17,636 nt of DNA, from assembly GCA_002339355.1 (NCBI GenBank), contig DDKQ01000089.1, positions 22,292 to 39,927 on the forward strand, written 5' to 3'. Positions within the stretch are counted from its first letter, which is position 1. Every line of letters starts with the position of its first letter. Under the pieces are notes generated by a model that saw only the letters and a list, made by a program, of their open reading frames with translations, was not told the DNA's origin and made no database searches. Both the position numbers and the translations under genes were made by a program. This document shows positions 1 through 8,845 of this stretch, one piece after another. This stretch comes from Candidatus Subteraquimicrobium carltonvillense (lineage in GTDB: Bacteria > Actinomycetota > Aquicultoria > Subteraquimicrobiales > Subteraquimicrobiaceae).

Positions 1-1506
1 ACATGGTTGACTACCGATACCGTTGTGGTTAATGCTTCCCAGGAGACCACGGGCATAGACTTTGTCCTATCAGTTGGTGGCAAAATCACCGGTAAGGTAA
101 TAGATGAAGCGGGCAATCCACTGGCAAATATCAAAGTAATTACGGATAAATATGGATGGCAGGCTAGTATTTCAACTTTAACGGATGAGAATGGATATTA
201 TGCTCTTATTGGTCTTCCTTCCTGGGAATTCTACGAGGTCTACACCTCAAATGATCAGGGTTACATAGACGAGTACTATGATAACAAATTAAAGTGGGGA
301 ACCGCGGACATCGTCGCCGTCACCGCTCCCAATGAGACCCCGGATATCAACTTCGCCCTGACCAAAGGGGGCACCATCTCCGGCAGGGTCACCGATGAGG
401 CGGGCAACCCTCTCAAGGATGTTGGGGTTCGTGCTGAGCAGATGGATTGCGAGGACCTTCCCTATGTCAATTGGGAAGGCACTGCTTACACCACTACTGA
501 TGCAGATGGTTATTATGTGCTCATCGGTCTTCCATCGGGAAACTATACGGTCGAAACTTCAAATGACCAAGGTTACTTGGATGAATATTATAACGATAAA
601 CCAAATTGGGTTAGCTGGACGAATGCCGATATCATTACGGTGACCGCTCCAAGCGAGATCATGAATATCAACTTCGCCCTGGCCAAAGGGGGCACCATCT
701 CCGGCAGAGTCACCGATATCAATGGTCAACCCCTGGAGAACATATGTATCTGTGCCCAAATTGATGGCGACCGTAAATGGGAAACAACGGATGAGGAAGG
801 AAATTATACGATCATTGGTCTCAGAAGCGGAAATTACAGGGTTTTCACCTTAAACAATTTGGATTTCATCGATGTCTTTTACAACGATAAACCCAATGAG
901 GAAACCGCGGATATCGTCCCCGTCACCGCCCCCAATGAGACTTCGAACATCGACTTTATCCTTAAGCCCATACCAAATTTTTCGGATGTCCCCAGGGATT
1001 TCTGGGCATATGGTGAGATAAGATCCCTTGCCAGTAAGGGAGTGGTCTCCGGTTATGATGATGGGCTCTTTCGCCCAGCCGATCCCGTCACCAGGTCCCA
1101 GTTCACCAAGATGCTCGTGAATTCCCTGGACATTTCCTTGAACACAGAATACAAGGGTTATTTCACCGATGTTCCTCAAACCCATTGGGCATGGCAGTAC
1201 ATAGAGACAGCCTATGAAAAGGGCATCGTAAAGGGCTACGACGGTAGAAGATTCGGTCCTGAGGATATGGCAACCAGAGCTCACCTTGCTACCATGCTGG
1301 TCAGGGGACTGGGTGTATCCCTAAACGCACAATATCAGGGATACTTCCCCGATGTTCCGAACGATCACTGGGCGTGGCAGTACATCGAGACTGCTAAAGA
1401 CCAGGGCATCGTACGGGGCTATCCCGACGGAAGCTTTGGACCAGAACAGATCGTGAGAAGAGACCAAACCGCAGTTATGATCTACAGAGCAGTGTTTGGT
1501 CCTTAA
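1..1506 (+). CDS. SLH-domain surface protein with carboxypeptidase-regulatory-like repeats (5' partial)
   Basis: The frame is open to the first base, so the N-terminus and any signal peptide lie outside the window; the in-frame TTG at 7 is probably internal. Numbering from that TTG, three beta-sandwich repeats of the carboxypeptidase-regulatory/CNA-B-like type start near residues 24, 121 and 228. Each opens with a GG-(K/T)-I-(T/S)-G-(K/R)-V core, has a central G-Y-Y/N-Y-x-(L/I)-I-G-L segment, and ends in an N-I-(D/N)-F strand. Three SLH domains follow from about 322, 385 and 446 (motifs FSDVPRDFWAY, YFTDVPQTHWAW, YFPDVPNDHWAW), and the protein ends just after the third. The SLH triplet should hold it on pyruvylated wall polysaccharide, with the repeats as a stalk or spacer. 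No catalytic domain is visible in the part present. The gene converges on the glycosyltransferase gene, with 12 bp between stop codons and no clear terminator. Confidence 0.9.
   Translation, partial: TWLTTDTVVVNASQETTGIDFVLSVGGKITGKVIDEAGNPLANIKVITDKYGWQASISTLTDENGYYALIGLPSWEFYEVYTSNDQGYIDEYYDNKLKWGTADIVAVTAPNETPDINFALTKGGTISGRVTDEAGNPLKDVGVRAEQMDCEDLPYVNWEGTAYTTTDADGYYVLIGLPSGNYTVETSNDQGYLDEYYNDKPNWVSWTNADIITVTAPSEIMNINFALAKGGTISGRVTDINGQPLENICICAQIDGDRKWETTDEEGNYTIIGLRSGNYRVFTLNNLDFIDVFYNDKPNEETADIVPVTAPNETSNIDFILKPIPNFSDVPRDFWAYGEIRSLASKGVVSGYDDGLFRPADPVTRSQFTKMLVNSLDISLNTEYKGYFTDVPQTHWAWQYIETAYEKGIVKGYDGRRFGPEDMATRAHLATMLVRGLGVSLNAQYQGYFPDVPNDHWAWQYIETAKDQGIVRGYPDGSFGPEQIVRRDQTAVMIYRAVFGP
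344..717 (+). repeat. Near-identical DNA segments in adjacent stalk repeats
   Basis: Bases 344-396 and 665-717 match at 51 of 53 positions, at a period of 321 bp (107 codons). They encode the junction between one carboxypeptidase-regulatory-like repeat and the next. Protein similarity outside this stretch is lower, so this block has been duplicated or gene-converted more recently than the rest of the repeats. Confidence 0.8.
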
Positions 1507-1518
1507 AAGGCTAATTCA

Positions 1519-4035
1519 CTAGCTGAGGCTTTCCTTGAGGCGTCTAAGGAAATCCTTTCCGTGGAATACCACACCTTGAAAGCCTCCCCGACGGTAATGG
1601 TAGACCAACCTTCCCAGGTAATAGATGGGGGATTTCCTTATCCTTGGCTTCGTTGCAATGCGTCTTAACTCAATTCTGACGCCACCTTTCTCCTCCTCAA
1701 GAATTTTATCAGGAGCGAGTTTTGGATCGTAGCAGAATCTGTTGAGGGGTTCCGTGACTTTTTCCCAGGTAAACTGAGGAGCAATTTTCCTCAAGTTTTT
1801 TCGGAAGGTCTCGCAAAGTTCGGGATTTTCAAGCAATTCCAAAAGTACCTCGGTTAAATTTTCAACGTTTTCGGGCTCGACCGTTCTTCCCAAATTATGC
1901 CTCTCAACCAACTCACTCATGGAATCCCCCTTTGTGGCAACGATGGGAAGGCCTGCCCAGATGTAATCGAGCAACCTCGTTCTATACGAAAACTCCGTCT
2001 CCACATGCTGAAGATGAATGCTTATTCCGATATCCGCCTCTAACAGATAATTTTGGCGTTCATCGTAGGATATCCACCCAAAATTGAAGAAGACATATTC
2101 ATCGTATAAATCCAATTCCTTGCTCAAATGAATGGCATCCACGCACATCTTCATCTCTGGTACATCGGGATTCGGATGCTCTAATCCCATAAAGAACAGT
2201 TTAACATCACCCCTTTTCTGAGCGATGTTATACATGGCTTTTATCAGGGTAATGGGGTCGAACCAGTTATAGATTCCTCCACCCCATAAAATAACCTTGT
2301 CGTTTTCGTCTAATCCCCTGTAAGCGCCCTTCAAGACCCGCCTTATGTATTTCGGCGCGAGGGATGGTAAACCAAAGGGGACAACGTCGATGAAAGACCT
2401 GAGGGTTTTATCCGAATCATACGTGGAAGGATTGATGCGATTAAGGCTGCTCAACATACCGATCCAGAAGTCGCGCTGTTTCTCGCTGGCGCAAATGAAG
2501 AAATCCCCCACCAGGAGCTGGTCATTTAATACCGTCAAATTGGCTTCATGAATATTGTGTCTTTCCTCAAAACTTTTGTATTTGAATAACTCCAGCATCT
2601 CAAGAGTGAAGGGATCATAAACGTCCACGACGATGGGCTTTCTTGCCTTCTTCAAAAAGGGAAAGTGATGCAGAATAAATCCCTGGCAAATGAATAAATC
2701 ACACCATTTAATCAACCTCTTTAACTTCCTATTCTTAGTCTTCTCATAGGTTTCGATTTTGAATCCATCGGGCTCCAGATCGGTCTTATTTGGAATGGCT
2801 AAGATGACTTCATGCTCCCTGCTGAGAGCCTTGGCAAACTCCCAGCATCTAATGGCTGGTCCAGCCATTCTCCGGGCAACCGTATCATTGCTTATTATCA
2901 AAACGCGGGTTTTTCTCTCAAACAATCTCTCAACCTCAAATGCATTCGAAAGCTTCCTCTGAGCCTCGACATATTGCGGGTGGAAAATGTTGGGTCGAAA
3001 TGGTTCCTTGAACAATGAAAAAATCACAACATCCCTTCGCCTCCTGCGAGTTTGCACGAAGGATCGCTTCTTTATGAGCTTTGGCATGTCCTCGATGACA
3101 TCATCAAGGGCTAGAAAATGACTGAGAGCAATCCTTGAGATGGTTTGCTCACCTCCACCGCGCTCTTCGCGACCAAAGCGATAGGAATCTTTATCCAAAT
3201 TGGCTTCCACCAATCCTCGTTTGAGGCTGAGCAAAATCGCGGGGGGCAAAATGCACTGCAGGCTTTCGTCGCCATAATTTTTAAAAATGGTGTATATGGC
3301 ATTGCGCTCTAATAGCATTCTCTCCTTTTCATAACCAAACCTATGGGTGGTACCATGGAAGCGATGGTAAACGATGGACTTTGGGGCAAGTACCACTCTG
3401 TATCCCAGAACCCAAAGCCTCCAACCGAAGTCCACATCTTCAAAGAAAGCGAAGTAATCATCATCAAAACCACCTGTATCAAAATATACTTGCTTGTCGA
3501 CGAGCATGGCTCCGCCGCAGGCAAAGAGGATGGGTTTCTCCTCGTCGTAGGCTTCGATCTCCGTGGAGCCCGTATCCAGCTTAAACCCATGTCCGTAAAA
3601 GCTGAGTGCACTCTCCGCGAAATCTATAGCCTTGCCATCCCAGGTAAGTATCTTGGAACCCGCACATGCCACATCCGGATTATTCAAAACGGGGATCAAT
3701 AGCTCCACCAACCAATCGGGATCCACGCGAGTATCGTTATTAAGAAAAGCCAAATAATCTCCCCGGGCTTTCCTAGCACCGATATTGATAGCCGCCGCGA
3801 AACCCACATTTTCCTTGTTTTGAATGATCTTCACCCAGGGGAAATTTTCCTTAACATAATCCGCGGAACCATCAGTGGAAGCGTTATCCACCAAAATGAC
3901 CTCGAGTTTGTCCTTGGGATAGTTGAGCTCATGCAGAGAGGCAAAACATTCTCCCAAATGTTCCTTGCCATTTAGATTTACCACTATCACTGAGACTTGT
4001 GGAAATTGCTTCCCGCCGAGATACCCGATTGCCAA
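1519..4035 (-). CDS. Bifunctional glycosyltransferase, GT2 domain fused to GT4 domain
   Basis: This 838-residue protein has two glycosyltransferase modules. Residues about 12-265 are a GT2/GT-A domain of the WbbL-like rhamnosyltransferase type: VSVIVVNLNG opening, DNASTDGS, the nucleotide-sugar metal site in NNDTRVDP, and the FEDVDFGWR acceptor/base motif. Residues about 380-760 are a GT-B fold: RVLIISNDTVARRMAGPA at its start, and a GT4-like C-terminal half with a TRLLDYIWAGLPIVATKG motif. A basic tail, with no membrane helix, suggests peripheral membrane attachment. It is the last gene of the wall-polymer operon, 32 nt after the preceding GT4 gene. It probably adds two successive sugars (one plausibly rhamnose, given rfbABCD in the operon) to a lipid-linked glycan; the actual sugars cannot be read from sequence. 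The start is TTG, chosen because an AAGGAGAGGA Shine-Dalgarno site lies just upstream and no ATG is close. Confidence 0.9.
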   Translation of the reverse strand: MAIGYLGGKQFPQVSVIVVNLNGKEHLGECFASLHELNYPKDKLEVILVDNASTDGSADYVKENFPWVKIIQNKENVGFAAAINIGARKARGDYLAFLNNDTRVDPDWLVELLIPVLNNPDVACAGSKILTWDGKAIDFAESALSFYGHGFKLDTGSTEIEAYDEEKPILFACGGAMLVDKQVYFDTGGFDDDYFAFFEDVDFGWRLWVLGYRVVLAPKSIVYHRFHGTTHRFGYEKERMLLERNAIYTIFKNYGDESLQCILPPAILLSLKRGLVEANLDKDSYRFGREERGGGEQTISRIALSHFLALDDVIEDMPKLIKKRSFVQTRRRRRDVVIFSLFKEPFRPNIFHPQYVEAQRKLSNAFEVERLFERKTRVLIISNDTVARRMAGPAIRCWEFAKALSREHEVILAIPNKTDLEPDGFKIETYEKTKNRKLKRLIKWCDLFICQGFILHHFPFLKKARKPIVVDVYDPFTLEMLELFKYKSFEERHNIHEANLTVLNDQLLVGDFFICASEKQRDFWIGMLSSLNRINPSTYDSDKTLRSFIDVVPFGLPSLAPKYIRRVLKGAYRGLDENDKVILWGGGIYNWFDPITLIKAMYNIAQKRGDVKLFFMGLEHPNPDVPEMKMCVDAIHLSKELDLYDEYVFFNFGWISYDERQNYLLEADIGISIHLQHVETEFSYRTRLLDYIWAGLPIVATKGDSMSELVERHNLGRTVEPENVENLTEVLLELLENPELCETFRKNLRKIAPQFTWEKVTEPLNRFCYDPKLAPDKILEEEKGGVRIELRRIATKPRIRKSPIYYLGRLVYHYRRGGFQGVVFHGKDFLRRLKESLS

Positions 4036-4040
4036 GAAAA

Positions 4041-4050
4041 TCCTCTCCTT
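4041..4050 (-). promoter_or_regulatory. Ribosome binding site that fixes a TTG start
   Basis: On the minus strand this reads AAGGAGAGGA and sits a few bases before the TTG at 4035. It supports TTG as initiator of the GT2-GT4 gene. Confidence 0.75.
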
Positions 4051-4067
4051 TTAAATATCACTTTGCT

Positions 4068-5522
4068 TCAGAAGAATCTTCGGTCCTTAAAATATCTATA
4101 CACGCGATAAGCAGGAGTGGACCTAATTCTCTCCAAGCTTGCCGATAGCTCTCGGATACTATTCTCCTTTGAGCTTATTTCCTCGGATAACCTCCTGATT
4201 TGTTCTTCATTCTGAGCAATCTGCCTTTCCAAATTGGCAATTTTAATTAAATTCTCGTCGACTAGCTTCTTAAGGTGGGCAATATAGGTATTTTGCTGCT
4301 CCGCCAGCAATTCAAGATTTTCGACGACTTCTTTAGAGGCTTCAAAATCCATATCCGAACCCACTTTTCTCCTCCCCCCTGGATGGGTCTTCGTCGAGTG
4401 AGTTTTCAAAGCTAATTCGTAACCGAGTATGGTTTCTTCCGCAGCTTTATCCCAGGTAAACCTGGCTGCAACTAGATCCTTGAGTTTATTCTGGCGAGGA
4501 GAGTAAAAAGCTTCGCACACCACCTTCTTGATAGACTCTGGATCCGTTGGATTACAATACCGGGCAAGTTCTCCAAAGTATTCCTTCGTTGAACCTCTGT
4601 TTGTACAAACAATGTTACATCCCGCCAATGCAGCTTCAAGATTTGTTAAGCCCGGTGTTTCGTACCAGCTGGGAAGGGCATGCACCTTCGCTGCTGCATA
4701 TACTGGACCCAATTCATTATGCTTAAGAGAACCCAAGAAGAGAGTTTTCTCACTGGCATATTTCTGGCAAAGTGAAAAATATTCTTTATCTAATGTATCT
4801 CCTACCAGGACTATGGGAATATCAGTATCGCATAGTGCATAGAGCAAAGAAAGTTGATTCTTTCGTCTTTCAATTCTCCCAACGCATAATACGAAATCCT
4901 TTAAACCATATTTCTTCACAAATTCGTCGCATTTAGCTTCCCCAAAACTAAGATCAGCAGCATTAGGTACAATGTGATATTTTGGGCTGGACAAATTATA
5001 CAAATGCTTCAACAAATCCAACTCAGTTCGCGAATTTGGGAGCAAAACATCGCTTATATGTAAAACCACCCTCTGCTTATTTTTAAAGATATTTCTCTCC
5101 CATGAATTCTTGCTCAAATACTGAGTATTTACACTCTTTCCCGTCGATAAGATACTCTCTTTTATTTTACTTAAGCCTTGGTCGTTTTCGAAGAGGATGG
5201 GCGGAATCCCTTTACAATTCTCCAATTCATCTAAGGTCCAATATATAACGGAAAGAACCATTGGTTTATCCTGCTTAAAAGCATTTAAAGCCTGATAATA
5301 AGTTTCATCAATTCGAGTGATGTTAAATAAGTGGACCAGATCATACTCGGTCAAATCGGGTTCAAGCTCCGTTGAGATATCAACCTGTATCCCACACCTC
5401 ATCAGAGCCTCACGCGTTTTGAGGAGCTGCGTACTATCTCCTCCATAGGCATCTAGATAATCCGGCCGGATTTGTAAGAGGATCTTCTCTATTTTTCCCC
5501 GGTTTTTGATCGAAGATGGCAT
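4068..5522 (-). CDS. GT4 family glycosyltransferase with C-terminal coiled coil
   Basis: This 484-residue GT-B glycosyltransferase has an N-terminal half beginning with KILLQIRPDYLDAYGGDST (acceptor side). The GT4 donor half contains FVLCVGRIERRKNQ near residue 210 and a PSWYETPGLTNLEAALAGC motif near 290, the E-x7-E region that binds the nucleotide sugar. Residues about 396-466 form a heptad-rich coiled coil, followed by a basic/aromatic tail (STPAYRVYRYFKDRRFF), a type of ending often seen on polysaccharide glycosyltransferases. Its ATG overlaps the csaB stop codon by one base (TAATG), and a GAGGGGG site lies upstream, so translation is probably coupled to csaB. The role is elongation of the exported wall glycan. 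The sugar added is unknown. The coiled coil could mediate a complex or act in chain-length control (inference). Confidence 0.88.
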   Translation of the reverse strand: MPSSIKNRGKIEKILLQIRPDYLDAYGGDSTQLLKTREALMRCGIQVDISTELEPDLTEYDLVHLFNITRIDETYYQALNAFKQDKPMVLSVIYWTLDELENCKGIPPILFENDQGLSKIKESILSTGKSVNTQYLSKNSWERNIFKNKQRVVLHISDVLLPNSRTELDLLKHLYNLSSPKYHIVPNAADLSFGEAKCDEFVKKYGLKDFVLCVGRIERRKNQLSLLYALCDTDIPIVLVGDTLDKEYFSLCQKYASEKTLFLGSLKHNELGPVYAAAKVHALPSWYETPGLTNLEAALAGCNIVCTNRGSTKEYFGELARYCNPTDPESIKKVVCEAFYSPRQNKLKDLVAARFTWDKAAEETILGYELALKTHSTKTHPGGRRKVGSDMDFEASKEVVENLELLAEQQNTYIAHLKKLVDENLIKIANLERQIAQNEEQIRRLSEEISSKENSIRELSASLERIRSTPAYRVYRYFKDRRFF

Positions 5523-6697
5523 TACTGCCCCCTCAGTAATTTTGCAGCGAGCTTGGGATTTTCCTCAGCTTTCTTAAAAAGTTGCTCCGTCTTTACTCTC
5601 AGATCAGAAGGGATTCTCCACCTTGAAGTCCAAACTTCATCAATAATCTCACAAAGCCTTTCGAAATGAATTCCATTTATGGATAAAGATCTTTCTTCCT
5701 GACCGATTAATTGCAGGAAGCTTCTCACCTTCCCATCATAAATTATCCCGATAATGGGCGTACCCATAGATGCCGCAAAGATGGCAGAATGAAGACGAGT
5801 CCCAATCACCAAATCTAGCCTTCCCACAATCCCCTTGATTTCATGTGGATTATAGGAATCTGAAAGAATTTTCGCTCTCTCTTTAAACCTCATTTCCTCC
5901 ACTAGCTCACGACATAGCTGGTGATCATCGTCGTACAATCGCTGCATGGGAAGAAAGATAATCTCAGAATCGAACTTTTGAACCAAGAAATCTGCTACTC
6001 TGACCATGGTCCGCTTATACCAATTGTGTTTTTCCTGCATCCTATGGGATCTAAATCCATGGTAATGATACCATGGTCTAACATTTATACCAATTAAGGG
6101 TTTTTCCAAAGAGATTTTTTTCTCCCGCAGTATTTCCACTACTCGCTCCTTCGGGGCGGGAGTCAAACCAATGGCCGGATCGACCGTGACCGCTATTTCC
6201 GGACTATTCACCCTCAACCTCTTTAACTCCATAGAGGATTCCGCATCCCTTAAACTTATCACATCCATCCTATTCAGAACAAATGAGACCAATCTTCTTG
6301 TGGATGGCAACAGCAGGGGTCCTATTCCCACACCATAAAGCATAACGGGTTTTCCCAACATCTTTGCCAGGAGCGCAAGATAAAGAAAGAATAATATCCC
6401 ATAATGCCGACCTTTAAAGAAGTCATTTACGTTCAGGTGAAAATTGCAATCATAAAATAACCCTCCGCCGCCGACTATGACCAGGTCGGCCTGGCTTATG
6501 GCTTGAAAGATTTTTGCTTCGTCGGTGTGCACGATCCTTTGTACATCCTTGGATATGGGAAGGTCCAAATTTCCCCCAATGACCGAAAACTCCGCTTCAC
6601 CTATCTCCTTCTTCAATCCCTCGAGCATCGAGATTAGGATGGCATCGTCACCAATGTTGCTGAACCCCGCTGCGCCGGCGATCACAATCTTTCTCAT
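5522..6697 (-). CDS. csaB: Polysaccharide pyruvyl transferase CsaB
   Basis: This protein matches the CsaB family, which transfers pyruvate from phosphoenolpyruvate to a sugar of the secondary cell wall polysaccharide and so creates the ligand for SLH domains. Visible hallmarks are an MRKIVIAG strand with a GFSNIGDDAIL loop at the N-terminus, VIVGGGGLFYD, LYGVGIGPL, SLRDAESS, TVDPAIG, and a C-terminal GTRLHSAIFAASMGTPIIG segment carrying the conserved Arg-His pair. Length (391 aa) is typical. I chose ATG 6697 because the family starts at MRKIVIAG and GAGAGG lies about 10 nt upstream; in-frame starts at 6715, 6724 and 6748 would add 6, 9 or 17 residues and overlap or abut the wzt stop. It lies between the exporter and glycosyltransferase genes, which fits pyruvylation during synthesis in the cytoplasm. 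Confidence 0.92.
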   Translation of the reverse strand: MRKIVIAGAAGFSNIGDDAILISMLEGLKKEIGEAEFSVIGGNLDLPISKDVQRIVHTDEAKIFQAISQADLVIVGGGGLFYDCNFHLNVNDFFKGRHYGILFFLYLALLAKMLGKPVMLYGVGIGPLLLPSTRRLVSFVLNRMDVISLRDAESSMELKRLRVNSPEIAVTVDPAIGLTPAPKERVVEILREKKISLEKPLIGINVRPWYHYHGFRSHRMQEKHNWYKRTMVRVADFLVQKFDSEIIFLPMQRLYDDDHQLCRELVEEMRFKERAKILSDSYNPHEIKGIVGRLDLVIGTRLHSAIFAASMGTPIIGIIYDGKVRSFLQLIGQEERSLSINGIHFERLCEIIDEVWTSRWRIPSDLRVKTEQLFKKAEENPKLAAKLLRGQ

Positions 6698-6716
6698 ATT
6701 TAAAAGACCTCTCATC

Positions 6717-7952
6717 CTAATCATTCGCGAGAGAATCGCGTTGCTCAATCATACTCCACCGACCGGGAATTTTAACGACTCCATAGGATTCTTTCTCTCG
6801 ACCGGGTGTGACTTGAAATTCATACAGCTGTTCATGGTGATCATAGGAGTGCAGACAATGATAATCATAGATCGCTGCAGTGACGAGATATGAGCCTGGA
6901 AGTAGTGGCAGGGAGTCTACCACGTATTCGATTGTGCCTTCGCCTTGGACTGAATCGATGAATACGTTATTAAGTTTAGTGTTCGGTCTCGTTACACAAA
7001 CGCCATCGGCACGATCTATACGGATACCGAAAACTGGTTTCTCGATCTTCCTATGAGCCTTAAAGTTGATCCTTACGATGAATTTCTCCCCGGTTTCGAA
7101 TAACGTTTTGGATTGCCCACCATCGGCGAGGAATTCCACCCTGTTTATCTCTATCTCCCTTGAGCCCCACCTCGATCCCTCAACCTGTTGCTGGGCTTTA
7201 CCCTTCCTCTGCTCCTCCAAATTGACATACTGAATATAGGCGTTGACGACCTTATTTGGGTTACCCCTGACCTGAATTTCTCCCTCTTTTAACCAAATGA
7301 CCTCATCGCACATGTTCCGGATATGATCCATGCTATGGGAGACAAAAACGATGGTTTTACCCCTAGTCTTATAATCATACATTTTCTCCAGGCACTTTCT
7401 TTGAAAAGCTTCGTCTCCCACGGCCAAAATCTCATCGATGAGCAATATGTCGGGGTTAACATTGACGGCGATGGCGAAAGCCAGTCTCATATACATGCCG
7501 GATGAGTAGTTTTTTACCGGCATATCAATGAATCTTTCAAGCTCAGCGAAGCCTACAATCTCATCGAATTTCTGGTTAATTTCCTTATAACTTAAGCCCA
7601 GAATTGAACCATTTAAATAAACATTTTCTCTACCCGAAAGCTCTGGGTGAAAACCGGCTCCCAACTCAAGTAAGGCTGAAACCTTTCCTCTTGTGCTCAC
7701 TTCCCCTTTATCGGGACGCAAAATCCTAGCCAAAATTTTGAGTAAAGTGCTTTTCCCGGAACCATTTTCCCCAATGATCCCCAGGGTTTGCCCCCTTTTT
7801 AAGATGAAATGGATATCCTTCAACGCCCAAAATTCTTCGAAAATCGCTCTGTGCCCGCTGAGCAGAGCGTATTTTAGCGTGTGCTGCTTCTCGTGATAGA
7901 GTCGGAATTTCTTCCAAAGGTGATTGACCTCTATAGCCATTTCATCGCCCAT
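6717..7952 (-). CDS. wzt: ABC polysaccharide exporter ATPase with Wzt C-terminal domain
   Basis: This is the nucleotide-binding subunit of a Wzm/Wzt-type (TagH/RfbB-like) exporter. It has Walker A GENGSGKST near residue 61, the polysaccharide-ABC signature YSSGMYMRLAFA, Walker B DILLIDEILAVGDEAF and the switch His in VSHSMDH. After about residue 250 comes a beta-sandwich Wzt C-terminal domain (FETGEKFIVRINF ... YEFQV). In studied O-antigen systems this domain recognises the finished, end-modified glycan, so export may depend on chain modification. ATG 7952 is preferred because GGAAGGA lies 8 nt upstream. An ATG at 8000, directly after the permease stop (TAAATG), would add 16 residues and has a weaker GAAGAG site. 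The protein ends with TAG just before csaB. Confidence 0.92.
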   Translation of the reverse strand: MGDEMAIEVNHLWKKFRLYHEKQHTLKYALLSGHRAIFEEFWALKDIHFILKRGQTLGIIGENGSGKSTLLKILARILRPDKGEVSTRGKVSALLELGAGFHPELSGRENVYLNGSILGLSYKEINQKFDEIVGFAELERFIDMPVKNYSSGMYMRLAFAIAVNVNPDILLIDEILAVGDEAFQRKCLEKMYDYKTRGKTIVFVSHSMDHIRNMCDEVIWLKEGEIQVRGNPNKVVNAYIQYVNLEEQRKGKAQQQVEGSRWGSREIEINRVEFLADGGQSKTLFETGEKFIVRINFKAHRKIEKPVFGIRIDRADGVCVTRPNTKLNNVFIDSVQGEGTIEYVVDSLPLLPGSYLVTAAIYDYHCLHSYDHHEQLYEFQVTPGREKESYGVVKIPGRWSMIEQRDSLAND

Positions 7953-8000
7953 ATCTTTTGTCCTTCCAAATCTTGCGCCAAGCATCATGCTCACATCCAT

Positions 8001-8819
8001 TTAGATCTCTTCGGCAAAAGTGGGTTCGTATGCATTGAAAAATAAATATCCAAAATAAAGCGTGAGCAATGATACAACCACGGCATATCCCAACAGAAAC
8101 AGACTCGGAGGTTGGCATTCATAGAGAATACTGCGATAAGCCAATACAAAGGTGGCCATCGGATTAAGCTTGTAAACGAAAGGAAGCCACGGAAGTTTAT
8201 GGGACATCTGTAAAACGTACTCAAAAGGATAAATGATCGGGGTGGCGTAAAACCAAATCATCAGGATGATGCCCAATAAATGCTGGATATCTCTAAAGTA
8301 AACATTGAGACAGGAGAAGATGAGACACATCCCGATGGTAAACAGGGTTTGTATGATCGTAATCGCAATTAGAAGGGGTAGGTAGAGGAAGAACCTTGAG
8401 CCTAAGAACGCCAAAAGCACAAATAAAACCAAAAGCTCCAAGCAAAAATTGATTAAATTGGCAAGAACCGTTGATGAAGGCAAAATCTCACGAGGGAAAT
8501 ATACCTTTTTAACCAGATTCCCATTGCCCACGATGGAATTTATGGAAAGCGAAAGAGAAATGCTCAAGAAATTCCAGGGTAAAAGGGCGCAGAGTAGAAA
8601 AACCGGGAAACTGAAAATTGCTCCATATCGAAGTACGGGAGGCTGTATTCTTAAAAGAACAGCGAAAACGAAGGTAAAAACGATTGTGGTTAATATCGGA
8701 TTCAGGAGCGACCAGAAAAATCCCAATATGGACTTCTTGTATTTTACTTTCAATTCTCTTTTTACCAAGTTAAGTAGGAGCTCGCGGAAGACGAAGAGCT
8801 CCTTTAATTTCTCCACCAT
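8001..8819 (-). CDS. wzm: ABC-2 type polysaccharide export permease
   Basis: This 272-residue membrane protein of the Wzm/TagG/RfbA permease family has about six hydrophobic segments: roughly residues 30-55, 65-85, 105-135, 140-165, 175-200 and 240-262. Family motifs present are the N-terminal RELKVKYKKSILGFFWSLLNP amphipathic start, KKVYFPREILP in the first cytoplasmic loop, and YFRDIQHLLGI before the penultimate helices with YATPIIYP. It pairs with the adjacent wzt to move the lipid-linked glycan across the cytoplasmic membrane. A GAGGAG site lies 10 nt before the ATG. The gene starts 26 nt after rfbD and its stop abuts a possible wzt start, which suggests tightly coupled expression. Confidence 0.93.
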   Translation of the reverse strand: MVEKLKELFVFRELLLNLVKRELKVKYKKSILGFFWSLLNPILTTIVFTFVFAVLLRIQPPVLRYGAIFSFPVFLLCALLPWNFLSISLSLSINSIVGNGNLVKKVYFPREILPSSTVLANLINFCLELLVLFVLLAFLGSRFFLYLPLLIAITIIQTLFTIGMCLIFSCLNVYFRDIQHLLGIILMIWFYATPIIYPFEYVLQMSHKLPWLPFVYKLNPMATFVLAYRSILYECQPPSLFLLGYAVVVSLLTLYFGYLFFNAYEPTFAEEI

Positions 8820-8845
8820 TTAATGATTTCTCCTCAGAGCTTAAG

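Noticed and set aside
850..1284. Minus-strand open frame of 144 codons opposite the SLH region
   Set aside because: It is antisense to clearly conserved SLH domains and shows no domain or ribosome binding site.
1531..1551. TTCCTT/AAGGAA hairpin near the convergent gene ends as a terminator
   Set aside because: A 6-bp AT-rich stem inside the glycosyltransferase coding sequence without a U-tract; too weak to call.
3343..3702. Plus-strand open frame of 119 codons inside the GT2-GT4 gene
   Set aside because: It is a shadow of the conserved GT2 domain on the other strand; no start signal or family features.
6697..6748. Longer csaB start at 6748
   Set aside because: The extra 17 residues are not part of the family, and the ATG at 6697 has a suitably spaced GAGAGG site.
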